Assembly: GCA_965216915.1 (NCBI GenBank)
Contig: CBDCGS010000005.1
Location: 372,001-436,000, forward strand
DNA: 64,000 nucleotides
From: CBDCGS01 sp965216915
Lineage (GTDB): Bacteria; Pseudomonadota; Alphaproteobacteria; UBA828
Direction: 5' to 3'
Shown: positions 47,867 to 58,668 of the stretch, piece by piece
Layout: the number at the start of each line of letters is the position of its first letter
Numbering within the stretch: the stretch's first letter is position 1
Notes under the pieces: generated by a model
Database searches by the model: none
The model's input: only the letters and a program-made list of their open reading frames with translations
What the model was told of the DNA's origin: nothing
Position numbers and translations under genes: made by a program

Positions 47867-48100
47867 CTACTGCCCCTCCGCGAGCGCCTTGAGGGCGTTG
47901 CGATGCCGCTTCATATATGACCGTGCGTCCTCGAGCGTGGCAGCGAAATCGGGATCGTAGGGCGTCAGCTCCATCCCGTTCGGCGTTTGCAGAACATAGA
48001 GCTCGTCGCCCTCCTCGAGGCCGAGCGCGCCCACGATGTCCTTCGGGATGGTGAGACCGAGAGACCGGCCGTGTTTGCGAATCTTCAGCTTCGTCGTCAT
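47867..48100 (-). CDS. AbrB/MazE-type antitoxin of the Doc toxin
   Basis: The 77-aa protein begins with a swapped-hairpin AbrB domain (KLKIRKHGRSLGLTIPKDIVGALGLEEGDELYVL). It ends in a helical tail (YMKRHRNALKALAEGQ) that probably binds and blocks Doc. The antitoxin usually represses its own operon; a 22-bp dyad lies directly upstream. Its family differs from the classic Phd partner of Doc, though AbrB-Doc pairs are known. Confidence 0.92.
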   Translation of the reverse strand: MTTKLKIRKHGRSLGLTIPKDIVGALGLEEGDELYVLQTPNGMELTPYDPDFAATLEDARSYMKRHRNALKALAEGQ

Positions 48101-48119
48101 GATGCGAGTGTAACATAAA

Positions 48120-48141
48120 TGATTTTATTTTTATAATATCA
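48120..48141. promoter_or_regulatory. 22-bp dyad operator of the toxin-antitoxin operon
   Basis: The element has arms TGATnTTAT and ATAAnATCA around four A/T bases, in an AT-rich patch that contrasts with the surroundings. It is 20 bp upstream of the antitoxin start, where autoregulatory operators lie. Binding by the AbrB-type antitoxin is inferred. Confidence 0.5.
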
Positions 48142-48172
48142 GCATCATCGAGCGCCGCGCGCCCGGACGTGC

Positions 48173-48805
48173 TCAATACCGGTAGCCGATCCCGATGCCG
48201 ATGATCCACGGGTCGAGGTCGACATCGGCCGGTATCGCGCCGTTGTTGACCGAGACGTCCGTGTTGATGAACACCTTCTTCACGTCGAAGTTCACGAGCC
48301 AGCGATCGGAGATGGCGTAATCGACGCCCGCCTGGAACGCCGGGCCGATGCTGTTGTCGTAGTCGACCGAGGTCACCGTTCCGCCCGGTGCGTCCTCGCC
48401 ATAGAAGATCGTGTAGTTGATCCCGGCGCCGACATAGGGCTTGAGACCGCCGCCGAGCGAGAAGTGGTACTGCAAGGTGAGGGTCGGCGGAAGCAGCCAG
48501 ACCGAGCCCAGACTGACGGTGCCGAGGGCCGAGTTCCGCACCTCGACGTCGTGGGGCGAGGTCGCGAGAATGAGCTCGGCCGCGATGTTGTCGGTCACGA
48601 AATAGGTAAAGTCGAGCTCCGGAACGACGACGGTCTCGGCATCCGCCTCGCCGCCGATCACCCCGACCGTGCTGCTCTCATCGGGCATGACCAGAATGCC
48701 GCGCGCGCGGACGAGCAGATCACCGGCCTCCTGTGCGGTGACCGATGCCGGCACGAGCGCCGCGCCTGCTGCGAGAACCGCCAAACCCTTCGCGATAAAC
48801 GTCAT
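48173..48805 (-). CDS. OmpW-family outer-membrane protein
   Basis: The 210-aa protein has a signal peptide (MTFIAKGLAVLAAGAALVPASVTAQE) and an eight-stranded OmpW barrel. Typical segments are LLVRARGILVMPDESS, VPELDFTYFVTDNIAAELILATSPHDV, LPPTLTLQYHFSLGGGLKPYVGAGINYTIFY and VDYAISDRWLVNFDVKKVFINTDV. It ends in the aromatic motif IGIGIGYRY. OmpW proteins form small hydrophobic channels. The gene lies 118 bp downstream of a 56-aa membrane protein gene on the same strand; an FNR-like box lies further upstream. Confidence 0.93.
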   Translation of the reverse strand: MTFIAKGLAVLAAGAALVPASVTAQEAGDLLVRARGILVMPDESSTVGVIGGEADAETVVVPELDFTYFVTDNIAAELILATSPHDVEVRNSALGTVSLGSVWLLPPTLTLQYHFSLGGGLKPYVGAGINYTIFYGEDAPGGTVTSVDYDNSIGPAFQAGVDYAISDRWLVNFDVKKVFINTDVSVNNGAIPADVDLDPWIIGIGIGYRY

Positions 48806-48923
48806 TTATTGCCCTCCTGACTGGATAAATGAGAGGCCGACCAGTGCGGACTGTTGATGGTGACTGATGAAAACGAAGTCGGCGGACCCTCGCGCTGCAT
48901 AGTTCCCGTGCGCCGCGACCGCG

Positions 48924-49094
48924 TCAGTGACGGGGCGCGGCGTCTTGGCTGCCTGGGTCATCGTCGGCCACCGCGTCGTAGCCCTCCTTCTGGCGTGGCT
49001 TGAAGATAAGCGATCGGCCGGAAATGTAGATCAACGCCATCACCACGCCGGTGGCCAAAATCACGAGAAGAGGCAAACCCAGATCCCATTCCAT
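48924..49094 (-). CDS. 56-aa single-helix membrane protein
   Basis: The short frame MEWDLGLPLLVILATGVVMALIYISGRSLIF... begins at ATG 49094 with GAGG 7 bases upstream and ends at 48924. One transmembrane helix (about 7-26) is followed by a cytosolic polar tail (KPRQKEGYDAVADDDPG). It is not homologous to anything I recognise. It precedes the OmpW gene and starts 83 bp from an FNR-like site. Confidence 0.65.
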   Translation of the reverse strand: MEWDLGLPLLVILATGVVMALIYISGRSLIFKPRQKEGYDAVADDDPGSQDAAPRH

Positions 49095-49176
49095 CCTACA
49101 CCTCGCCTGCCGCGATCATGCGCCGCGAGACGCCTCCGGCGCGGGAGGAGCTTCGTTCGTCCCCGCGCTCGAGGCT

Positions 49177-49216
49177 TTGACCCGGATCAAATACCCACAA
49201 AAGAATCAGGGATAAT
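49177..49216 (+). promoter_or_regulatory. FNR/FixK-like box with downstream -10
   Basis: TTGACCCGGATCAA (49177-49190) fits TTGAC-N4-ATCAA, one mismatch from the FNR consensus TTGAT-N4-ATCAA. GATAAT (49211-49216) lies about 30 bp from the box centre, the spacing of a class II activated promoter reading rightward. The gap is divergent, so leftward genes (56-aa protein, OmpW) could also be controlled. Confidence 0.5.
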
Positions 49217-49391
49217 GTCGCATCTGCGCGGGCTTCAACCGGTTGCGTTGCCCGCGTTTTCCGGCTTCGGACTGGCGCGCGCGGACGAGACGGGGCTTGA
49301 CCGCTCCGGCCGGCCCCTTCACATTAAGGGGTGAAAGCGAAACGCCGCTTGGCGCCGCGCAGGGAGTGGTGTCGGGTGACGGGAGGACAGC

Positions 49392-49538
49392 ATGTTCAGT
49401 CCAATGAAGCTCCTCGTTCTCGTGGTCTTGATCGGAGCCGTGTGGTTCGCGTTTAAGGCGATCGGGCGGATGCGCAAGGCCAAGGCCAACGACACGGTCG
49501 AGTACGAGGATCACAACAACATCGACGACCAGCGCTAA
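49392..49538 (+). CDS. 48-aa single-helix membrane protein upstream of glyQ
   Basis: The short frame MFSPMKLLVLVVLIGAVWFAF... has a strong GGGAGGA ribosome-binding site 6 bases before ATG 49392. It has one transmembrane helix (about 6-21), then a basic segment (KAIGRMRKAKAND) and an acidic tail (EYEDHNNIDDQR). An intrinsic terminator follows 98 bp after the stop. Small proteins with this layout often precede glyQ in related bacteria, as I recall; the function is unknown. Confidence 0.7.
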   Translation: MFSPMKLLVLVVLIGAVWFAFKAIGRMRKAKANDTVEYEDHNNIDDQR

Positions 49539-49636
49539 CGCGCCGCCGACTCCGGGCGCGCCACCGCGCCCCGCGCGGGTCGAACGGCACGGGCGCAGCG
49601 CGCCGAGCCAGCGCGTTAACCAAACACTGATGCGTT

Positions 49637-49659
49637 AAACGCCAGACTTTCTGGCGTTT
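49637..49659 (+). terminator. Intrinsic terminator before glyQ
   Basis: A 10-bp perfect stem (AAACGCCAGA / TCTGGCGTTT) with a 3-nt loop is followed by TTCGTTTT. It ends transcription of the small-protein gene and isolates glyQ, which must have its own promoter in the remaining ~90 bp. The A-rich left arm would also give a U tract leftward. Confidence 0.85.
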
Positions 49660-49751
49660 TTCGTTTTCTGCCAGAGCCTCTCCACCCGATCGTTGACCCT
49701 TGGCCGGCCCCTGGCTAGGGTCGCGGCGCTTCGACCCGGTAGACCACGCAC

Positions 49752-50660
49752 ATGCCGACGGGCCCTGACCGCAGCGCGCGGTCCTTCCAGTCTCTCATCC
49801 TCACCCTGCAGCGCTTCTGGGCCGACCAAGGGTGCGTGATTCTGCAGCCCTATGACCTTGAGGTCGGCGCCGGCACCTTTCACCCCGCGACCACGCTCCG
49901 AAGCCTCGGGCCCGAGCCCTGGAACGTCGCCTACGTCCAGCCCTGTCGGCGCCCGACCGATGGCCGCTACGGCGAAAACCCCAACCGCCTGCAGCACTAC
50001 TACCAGTTCCAGGTGCTGCTGAAGCCCCCGCCCGACGACGTGCAGGCGCGCTATCTGGCGAGCCTCGAGGCGATCGGCATCGACCTCCGCGCGCACGACA
50101 TCCGCTTCGTCGAGGATGACTGGGAGAGCCCGACGCTCGGCGCCTGGGGCCTCGGATGGGAGGTCTGGTGTGACGGAATGGAAGTCACACAATTCACGTA
50201 TTTTCAACAGGTTGGCGGACTTGATTGCGATCCCGTCTCAGCCGAGCTGACCTACGGTCTCGAGCGCCTCGCGATGTATGTCCAGGGCGTCGACGACGTC
50301 TACGCGCTGGATTGGAACGGCATCGAGGGCGCGGGCGCGGTGGCTTATGGCGACGTCTTCCACCAGGCCGAGCGCGAGTTCTCGGCCTTCAATTTCGAGC
50401 ACGCGGACACGGCGCGGCTGCTTCAGCACTTCACCGATGCCGAGGCCGAGTGCGGCGCTCTCCTCGCCAGCGAGCCGCCGCTTCCCCTGCCGGCCTACGA
50501 CCAGTGCATGAAATCGAGCCACATCTTCAACCTGCTCGACGCGCGCGGCGTGATCAGCGTGACCGAGCGCGCGGCCTACATCGGGCGCGTGCGCGCCCTC
50601 GCCAAGGGCTGCTGCGAAGCCTGGCTCGCGAGCCGGGCGGGCCCGTCGAGCGATGGCTGA
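49752..50660 (+). CDS. glyQ: Glycyl-tRNA synthetase alpha subunit
   Basis: The 302-aa catalytic subunit of the alpha2-beta2 glycyl-tRNA synthetase. Its motifs are SFQSLILTLQRFWADQGCVILQPYDLEVGAGTFHPATTLRSLGPEPWNVAYVQPCRRPTDGRYGENPNRLQHYYQFQVLLKP, FVEDDWESPTLGAWGLGWEVW, and DGMEVTQFTYFQQVGG. All class II ATP-binding elements are present. The stop overlaps glyS by eight bases. Confidence 0.98.
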   Translation: MPTGPDRSARSFQSLILTLQRFWADQGCVILQPYDLEVGAGTFHPATTLRSLGPEPWNVAYVQPCRRPTDGRYGENPNRLQHYYQFQVLLKPPPDDVQARYLASLEAIGIDLRAHDIRFVEDDWESPTLGAWGLGWEVWCDGMEVTQFTYFQQVGGLDCDPVSAELTYGLERLAMYVQGVDDVYALDWNGIEGAGAVAYGDVFHQAEREFSAFNFEHADTARLLQHFTDAEAECGALLASEPPLPLPAYDQCMKSSHIFNLLDARGVISVTERAAYIGRVRALAKGCCEAWLASRAGPSSDG

Positions 50661-52728
50661 GCTTCTTCTCGAAATCCTCTCGGAGGAGATTCCGGCGCGC
50701 ATGCAGGCGCGCGCCGCTGCGGAGCTCGAGCGGCTGCTCGGCGCCCTGCTCGACGAGGCCCGCCTCGCCCAGGGCGCGCTCGAATCCGACGTCACGCCGC
50801 GCCGCCTCGTCGTCGCCGCCGATGGCCTGCCGACGCAGCAGCCCGATGTCCGCATGGAGCGCAAGGGACCCAAGGTGGGCGCCCCCGACAAGGCCATCGA
50901 GGGATTTCTCAAGTCGGTCGGCCTCACGCTCGATCAATGCCACAAGCGCGAGACGCCCAAGGGCGAGGTCTGGTTCGCGGTGATCGACGAGACCGGGCAG
51001 CCGACGCGCACACTGCTCGCCGAAAAGCTCCCTGAAATGCTGGCCGCGCTGCCCTGGCCCAAGTCGATGCGCTGGGGCGACGGGCGCACCCGCTGGGTGC
51101 GTCCCATCCGCTCCATCCTCTGTGTCTTCGATGGGGAGGTCGTGCCGCTCCGCTTCGCCAACATCGACGCTGGCGCGGAGACGACCGGCCACCGCTTCCT
51201 CGCGCCCGCGCCGATCACGGTCAGCAACGCTGCCTCCTACCGCGCGGCGCTCGCCGAGGCGCACGTCATGCTCGACGCGGCCGCGCGCGCCGCGCACATT
51301 CGCACGGAGGCCGAGCGGCTCACCGCCGCCGAGGGTCTCGCGCTCAAGCCCGACGAGGCGCTCATCGCGGAGAATGCCGGCCTCGTCGAATGGCCGGTCG
51401 TGCTGATGGGCACGATCGAAGAGGCGTTCATGGCGCTACCGCCGGAGGTTCTGACCTCGGCGATGCGCGCGCATCAAAAATATTTCAACGTCATCGGCGC
51501 CGATGGCGTGCTGGCGCCGCGCTTCGTGATGGTGGCCAACACCGAAACCGCCGACGGTGGCGCGGCGATCGTCGCCGGCAACGAGCGTGTGCTCCGCGCC
51601 CGCCTCTCGGACGCGAGGTTCTTCTGGGATGTCGACCGGCAAACCCCGCTCGAGGCACGGGCGCACGATCTCGCCGGCATGGTGTTCCACGCCAAGCTCG
51701 GCACGCTCGCCGACAAGACGACACGCCTCACCGGCCTGGCGCGCGCGCTGGCGCCCATGATCCCGGGGGCCGATCCCGATCACGCCGCGCGCGCCGCAGG
51801 GCTCTGCAAGGCCGACCTCGTGACCGAGATGGTCGGCGAGTTTCCGGATCTCCAGGGCATCATGGGCCGCTACTACGCGCAGCACGCGGGCGAGCCCGAG
51901 CCCGTCGCCGACGCGATCGCCACGCACTACGCGCCCCAGGGCCCGAGCGACGACTGCCCGCGGGCACCGGTGAGCGTCGCCGTCGCGCTCGCGGACAAGG
52001 TCGACACGCTCGCGGGCTTCTTCGCGATCGGCGAGACCCCAACCGGCTCCAAGGACCCGTTCGGCCTCCGGCGCGCGACGCTCGGGGTGATCCGCCTGAT
52101 CCTCGAGAACGATCTGCGCCTGCCGCTCCGCGCCGTCTTCATCGAGGCCGTCGGGCGCTATCCCGAAGGCGTCGCCGACGAGACGCGCGCGCGGGAGACC
52201 GCGGATGCCCTCGTCGCCTTCGTCGGCGAGCGGCTCAAGGTCCATTTGCGTGGCCAGGGTGTGCGTCACGACCTGATCAGCGCCGTCTTCGCCCTCGACG
52301 GCGAGGACGACCTCGTGCGTGTGCTCGCGCGGGTCGCCTCGCTAGAAGCGTTCCTCGCCGAAGAGGATGGCGCGAACTTGCTCACCGCCTATCGCCGCGC
52401 GGCCAACATCCTCCGCATCGAGGAGAAGAAGGACAAGGCGCGCTATGCCGGTGCGGCGGACGACGCGCTGCTGCGCGAGTCCGAGGAGCGCGCGCTGCAC
52501 GGGCGCATCGCCGAGGTGACGGCGGCCGCCGGCAGCGCGCTCGCCGAGGAGACCTTCGGCGAGGCGATGGCGGCCATGGCGGCCCTGCGCGCGCCCGTCG
52601 ACGCGTTCTTCGATGCGGTCACCGTAAACTGCGACGACCCGGCGCTTCGCCGCAACCGATTGCTGCTGCTCTCGGAAATTCGCGGCGCGCTCGACCAGGT
52701 CGCCGATTTCTCGCAGATCGAGGGCTAA
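50653..52728 (+). CDS. glyS: Glycyl-tRNA synthetase beta subunit
   Basis: The 691-aa beta subunit carries the tRNA-binding HD-like and anticodon-binding domains. Typical stretches are MAELLLEILSEEIPARMQARA, GPKVGAPDKAIEGFLKSVG, EKLPEMLAALPWPKSMRWG and TSAMRAHQKYFNVIGADG. FFWDVDRQTPLEAR and the C-terminal AVTVNCDDPALRRNRLLLLSEI also fit. It is translationally coupled to glyQ and followed 4 bp later by ppdK. Confidence 0.98.
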   Translation: MAELLLEILSEEIPARMQARAAAELERLLGALLDEARLAQGALESDVTPRRLVVAADGLPTQQPDVRMERKGPKVGAPDKAIEGFLKSVGLTLDQCHKRETPKGEVWFAVIDETGQPTRTLLAEKLPEMLAALPWPKSMRWGDGRTRWVRPIRSILCVFDGEVVPLRFANIDAGAETTGHRFLAPAPITVSNAASYRAALAEAHVMLDAAARAAHIRTEAERLTAAEGLALKPDEALIAENAGLVEWPVVLMGTIEEAFMALPPEVLTSAMRAHQKYFNVIGADGVLAPRFVMVANTETADGGAAIVAGNERVLRARLSDARFFWDVDRQTPLEARAHDLAGMVFHAKLGTLADKTTRLTGLARALAPMIPGADPDHAARAAGLCKADLVTEMVGEFPDLQGIMGRYYAQHAGEPEPVADAIATHYAPQGPSDDCPRAPVSVAVALADKVDTLAGFFAIGETPTGSKDPFGLRRATLGVIRLILENDLRLPLRAVFIEAVGRYPEGVADETRARETADALVAFVGERLKVHLRGQGVRHDLISAVFALDGEDDLVRVLARVASLEAFLAEEDGANLLTAYRRAANILRIEEKKDKARYAGAADDALLRESEERALHGRIAEVTAAAGSALAEETFGEAMAAMAALRAPVDAFFDAVTVNCDDPALRRNRLLLLSEIRGALDQVADFSQIEG

Positions 52729-52732
52729 GCAA

Positions 52733-55415
<2,683 letters not shown>

Positions 55416-55426
<11 letters not shown>

Positions 55427-58337
55427 GGTCGATGTCGCCGGCGCCGATCTCGGCGCCCGCCTGCACCGTTGCCATCACCGTGTAGCCGTCGCTCGCGCTA
55501 TCGCCATCGAAGAACACGCTGCCGACGGTCGGGTCGAACACGATGTGCGCGCTGCCGGCCGCGGCGCCGCTGTTGGTGCCATCATAATCCGCGATGACGA
55601 AGAAGCTCTCACCGTCGACGACGCCGTCTCCGGCGAAGCCGAAGGCGCCGGCATCGAACACGAGCTGATCGCCGTTCGAGAAATCGAGGATCTGGTCACC
55701 GGTCGTGAGCCCGCTCTCACCGTCCTGGGCGGCGGTGCCGTCGGCGGCGGCGTTATAGACGAACCGATCGAACCCGCTGCCGCCGGTCAAAACATCGGCG
55801 CCGGCGCCGCCGATGAGCACGTCGCGTCCCTGATCGCCAAAGAGAATGTCCACCTGAGCGCCGCCATGGAGGGTGTCGGCGCTCTCGCCGCCGCGATAGG
55901 TCGCCGTGCTCAAATCGGACGCGATGATCGTGTCGGCGCCGCGCAGGGTTTCGACCACGATCGAGCCGCGCAGCTCGACGGCCGAGAGATCGAGCACATC
56001 GACGCCGACCGAGGTCGACGTGACGACGACGCCGTCGAAGCCGCCCGAGTCGATGATGTCGACACCGTTGCGGAAGCCGTCCGCCAGCGTGATCTTCGCG
56101 TTCGCCGTCTCTGCCAGCGCGACGCTCAATCCGGCGCCGTTGCCGCTGCCGTCGGCGCCGCCGTCGAGAAAGTGATCGGCGTTGTTGTTCGTGGCGTCGT
56201 AGAGGAAGGTCACATCGGCATCACCGGCGATCAGCGTGTCGGACCCGTCGCCGCCCCGATAGACGCCGTCGCTGACATTCGACGTGATGATCGTGTCATG
56301 GCCGCGCAGCGTCTCGATGACGAAGTCGCCGCGGAAGGTCACCGCGGAAAAATCGAGCACATCGACGCCGACCGAGGTCGACGTGACGACGACGCCGTCG
56401 AAACCGCCCGAGTCGATGATGTCGACACCGTTGCGGAAGCCGTCCGCCAGCGTGATCTTCGCGTTCGCCGTCTCGGCCAGCGCGACGCTCAATCCGGCGC
56501 CGTTGCCGCTGCCGTCGGCACCGCCGTCCAGGAAGAGATCGGCGTTCCTGTTCGTGGCGTTGTAGACGAAGGTCGCATCGGCATCGCCGGCGATCAGCGT
56601 GTCGGTGCCATCGTTCCCGCGATAGACGCCAGCGCTGAGATCGGACGCGATGATCGTGTCGTGACCGCGCAGCGCATCGATCACGAAATCACCGCGGAAG
56701 GTCACCGCGGAAAAATCGAGCACATCGACGCCGACCGAGGTCGACGTGACGCTGACGCCATCGAAGCCGCCGCTGTCGATCACCTCGACGCCGCTCGCAA
56801 AACCCGACGCGAGGCCGATTTGCGTGTCGTCGGCCAGGGCCAAGATGGTGTCGATGCCATCGCCGCCGTCGATGGTGTCGCGGCCGAGGGCTCTGCCTTC
56901 GTAGAGAAACACGTCGTCCCCGGCACCACCGAGCAGCAGATCACTGCCCGGCCCGCCGATGATGCAATCGTCGCCGCCGCCGCCGTCGACCGTGTCGTTT
57001 CCGGCCAGCGCGTCGATCAAATCCGCGCCATCGGTGCCAACGATAGTGTTGGCGAGGCTGTTGCCGAAGATCTGGTTCGCGTTGTCGCAGGCCGACAGCG
57101 GGTCACCGCCGCCGTCACCACCGTCGCCACCGTCACCACCGTCGCCGCCGTCGCCGCCATCACCAGCGTCGCCGCCACCGCCGTCACCACCATCGCCGCC
57201 GCCACCGCCGGCATCATCGACGATGACGCCATCGGCCTCGGCAAGATCTGCGAGCACGATGTCTTCGTCATGGTCCTCGGGCGGCACGAACGGTGCCGGC
57301 GCCGCCGGAGCAGCGGGGATCGCGCCGAGATCGACGGGATCGCCGCTCAGAAACAACGGTCCCGGATCGAACGGCGCATCGACCACGCCGATCGGCCCCA
57401 ACGACGCGTCAAGCGGCCCCGCGCCACCGCCGGCCGCGGGCTGCAGGCCGGCCAAGAGCGCCCCAATCGCGCCGAGATCGCCGCCGGGCTCGCCGAAGAG
57501 CTGCCCGACGATCATCGCCCCATCGCCGCATGCGGATGCGAGCAGATCGGGAAAGCCCGGCCCCCCAAGCTGCGGGGGCGTGAACACGCTGTCGACGATC
57601 GCGGGCACATAGGGCTCGACCAAGTCGACCTGGCCGGCGCTGTTGAGCAAGCGTCCGTGGCCCTCCTCCGGGCCCGGCAGCAGCGCCACGACGCTCAGCG
57701 CGCCTTCCGGCCGCGCCGCGCCGATCAAGTTGGCGGCCATGCTATGCACGCGCGCCGACGGCAGGTCGAGCGCCACCGGCTCGGACCGCGGGTCATCGTC
57801 CGCGGCGCGATAGACGAACCATCCGTCGAGAATGGAGAACAGCGGTCCGCTCTCGCCGCCATCTTCCCCGACCCGCAGGCTCGCGCGATCGCACATCGCG
57901 ATCTCGGCCCGCTCGTGCAGGCGCAGCGTGACGCTTCCGCCATCTGCCACGTCGATCAAATCGCCCGGCTCGAGCTGGTCGCCCGCCGCCAGCGGACGCG
58001 CCGTCCCGTCCGCCTCGATCACCGTGGCACCCCGGCTTCCGACCGCGACCACCGTATCGGTCGGCAGGTCGAAGAGGCTCTCCGGAACCGTCACCGCCTG
58101 TCCGTCGGCGGTCACCAACGCAGCCGGGGGCTCAGCGGCGAAGTAGTCCTGCACGAGCACTTGCCGGCCATCCGGCAGGGTGAGCAACAAGTCGTCACCA
58201 AGCCGCGAGGCGGTCGCCTCCGGAGACGCCGCGTCGGCAGGCAGCGACACGCTCTCCGCGCCCTCCGCCGTCAGAATATCCGCCGGGATCGCGTCCGCTG
58301 ATGTCGCCGTCGAAGTGCCGTTCTCGATATACGCCAT
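55416..58337 (-). CDS. Large RTX/FecR-like secreted protein with 121-residue repeats
   Basis: The 973-aa protein lacks a Sec signal. Residues about 45-65 (RLGDDLLLTLPDGRQVLVQDYF) form a BapA-prefix-like domain. A FecR-like section follows (GSRGATVIEADGTARPLAAGDQLEPGDLIDVADGGSVTLRLHERA). Then come an Ala/Pro-rich part, a Gly/Asp low-complexity hinge and RTX motifs (GTDGADLIDALAGNDTVDGGGGDD). Two full and one partial copies of a 121-residue unit follow, then more RTX (GDQGRDVLIGGAGADVLTGGSG). The C terminus (DQILDFSNGDQLVFDAGAFGF...HIVFDPTVGSVFFDGDSA) matches that of the 23.4-kb protein. Type I secretion is expected. ATG 58337 gives a family-like start; 58379 is an alternative. Confidence 0.87.
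55800..56804 (-). repeat. 363-bp coding tandem repeat
   Basis: Units at 56442-56804 and 56079-56441 are full length, and a third, at 56078 downward, matches for its first part only. The segment with CGAGCACATCGACGCCGACC recurs at 55991, 56354 and 56717, exactly 363 bp apart. Each unit encodes 121 residues (GFxxGVxxIDSGGFDGV...ETANAKITLAD). Confidence 0.92.
57104..57210. repeat. Short tandem repeats encoding a Gly/Asp hinge
   Basis: Imperfect 9-bp units based on CCACCGTCG/CCGCCGTCA repeat across about 105 bp. On the coding (minus) strand they give (GGD)n. This is a slippage-prone low-complexity linker inside the large RTX gene. Confidence 0.85.
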
Positions 58338-58668
58338 GTTCTTGCCCGCGTTGGTCGGCAGCCTGCCGAGGTTAACCATGCGCCCAGCATGCAGTGGCTT
58401 TTTTGCAGCCGAGCTGGCGCCAGTCTTACGCCAGGTCCGGGGTCTATTCTGTGACGACTGCTACGTGTGATTGGAGTACGAGAGATTCAACCGGTACAAT
58501 CTAACACAAATCATGAGTTAACTAAAAAAAGGATCGATTTTTGACTTTGTAATTTTCCGTATAGAAATGTAATTGGTTACCGCGGAAACCATTTGGACAG
58601 GTTGGTCTGGCGCGCCTCTGCACCCTTATCGCCGTCCTACGAGCGCGGTCTACCGCCCTGCCCCCAGA
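58338..58668. other. 331-bp gap with AT-rich strip upstream of the RTX gene
   Basis: Between the RTX gene (leftward) and the 3' end of trpE(G). Bases 58490-58575 are markedly AT-rich, including AAAAAAA and several TTAA/AATT tracts, and probably hold the RTX promoter. No clear -35/-10 pair with good spacing could be fixed, and no coding sequence is seen. Confidence 0.5.

Noticed and set aside
49215..49334. Possible 39-codon plus-strand peptide (MSHLRGLQPV...) after the FNR-like box
   Set aside because: No ribosome-binding site and the ATG overlaps the proposed -10, so it would not be translated from that promoter.
57104..57210. Regular short repeats that could suggest a CRISPR-like array
   Set aside because: Units are about 9 bp with no spacers, and they code for a Gly/Asp linker in frame.
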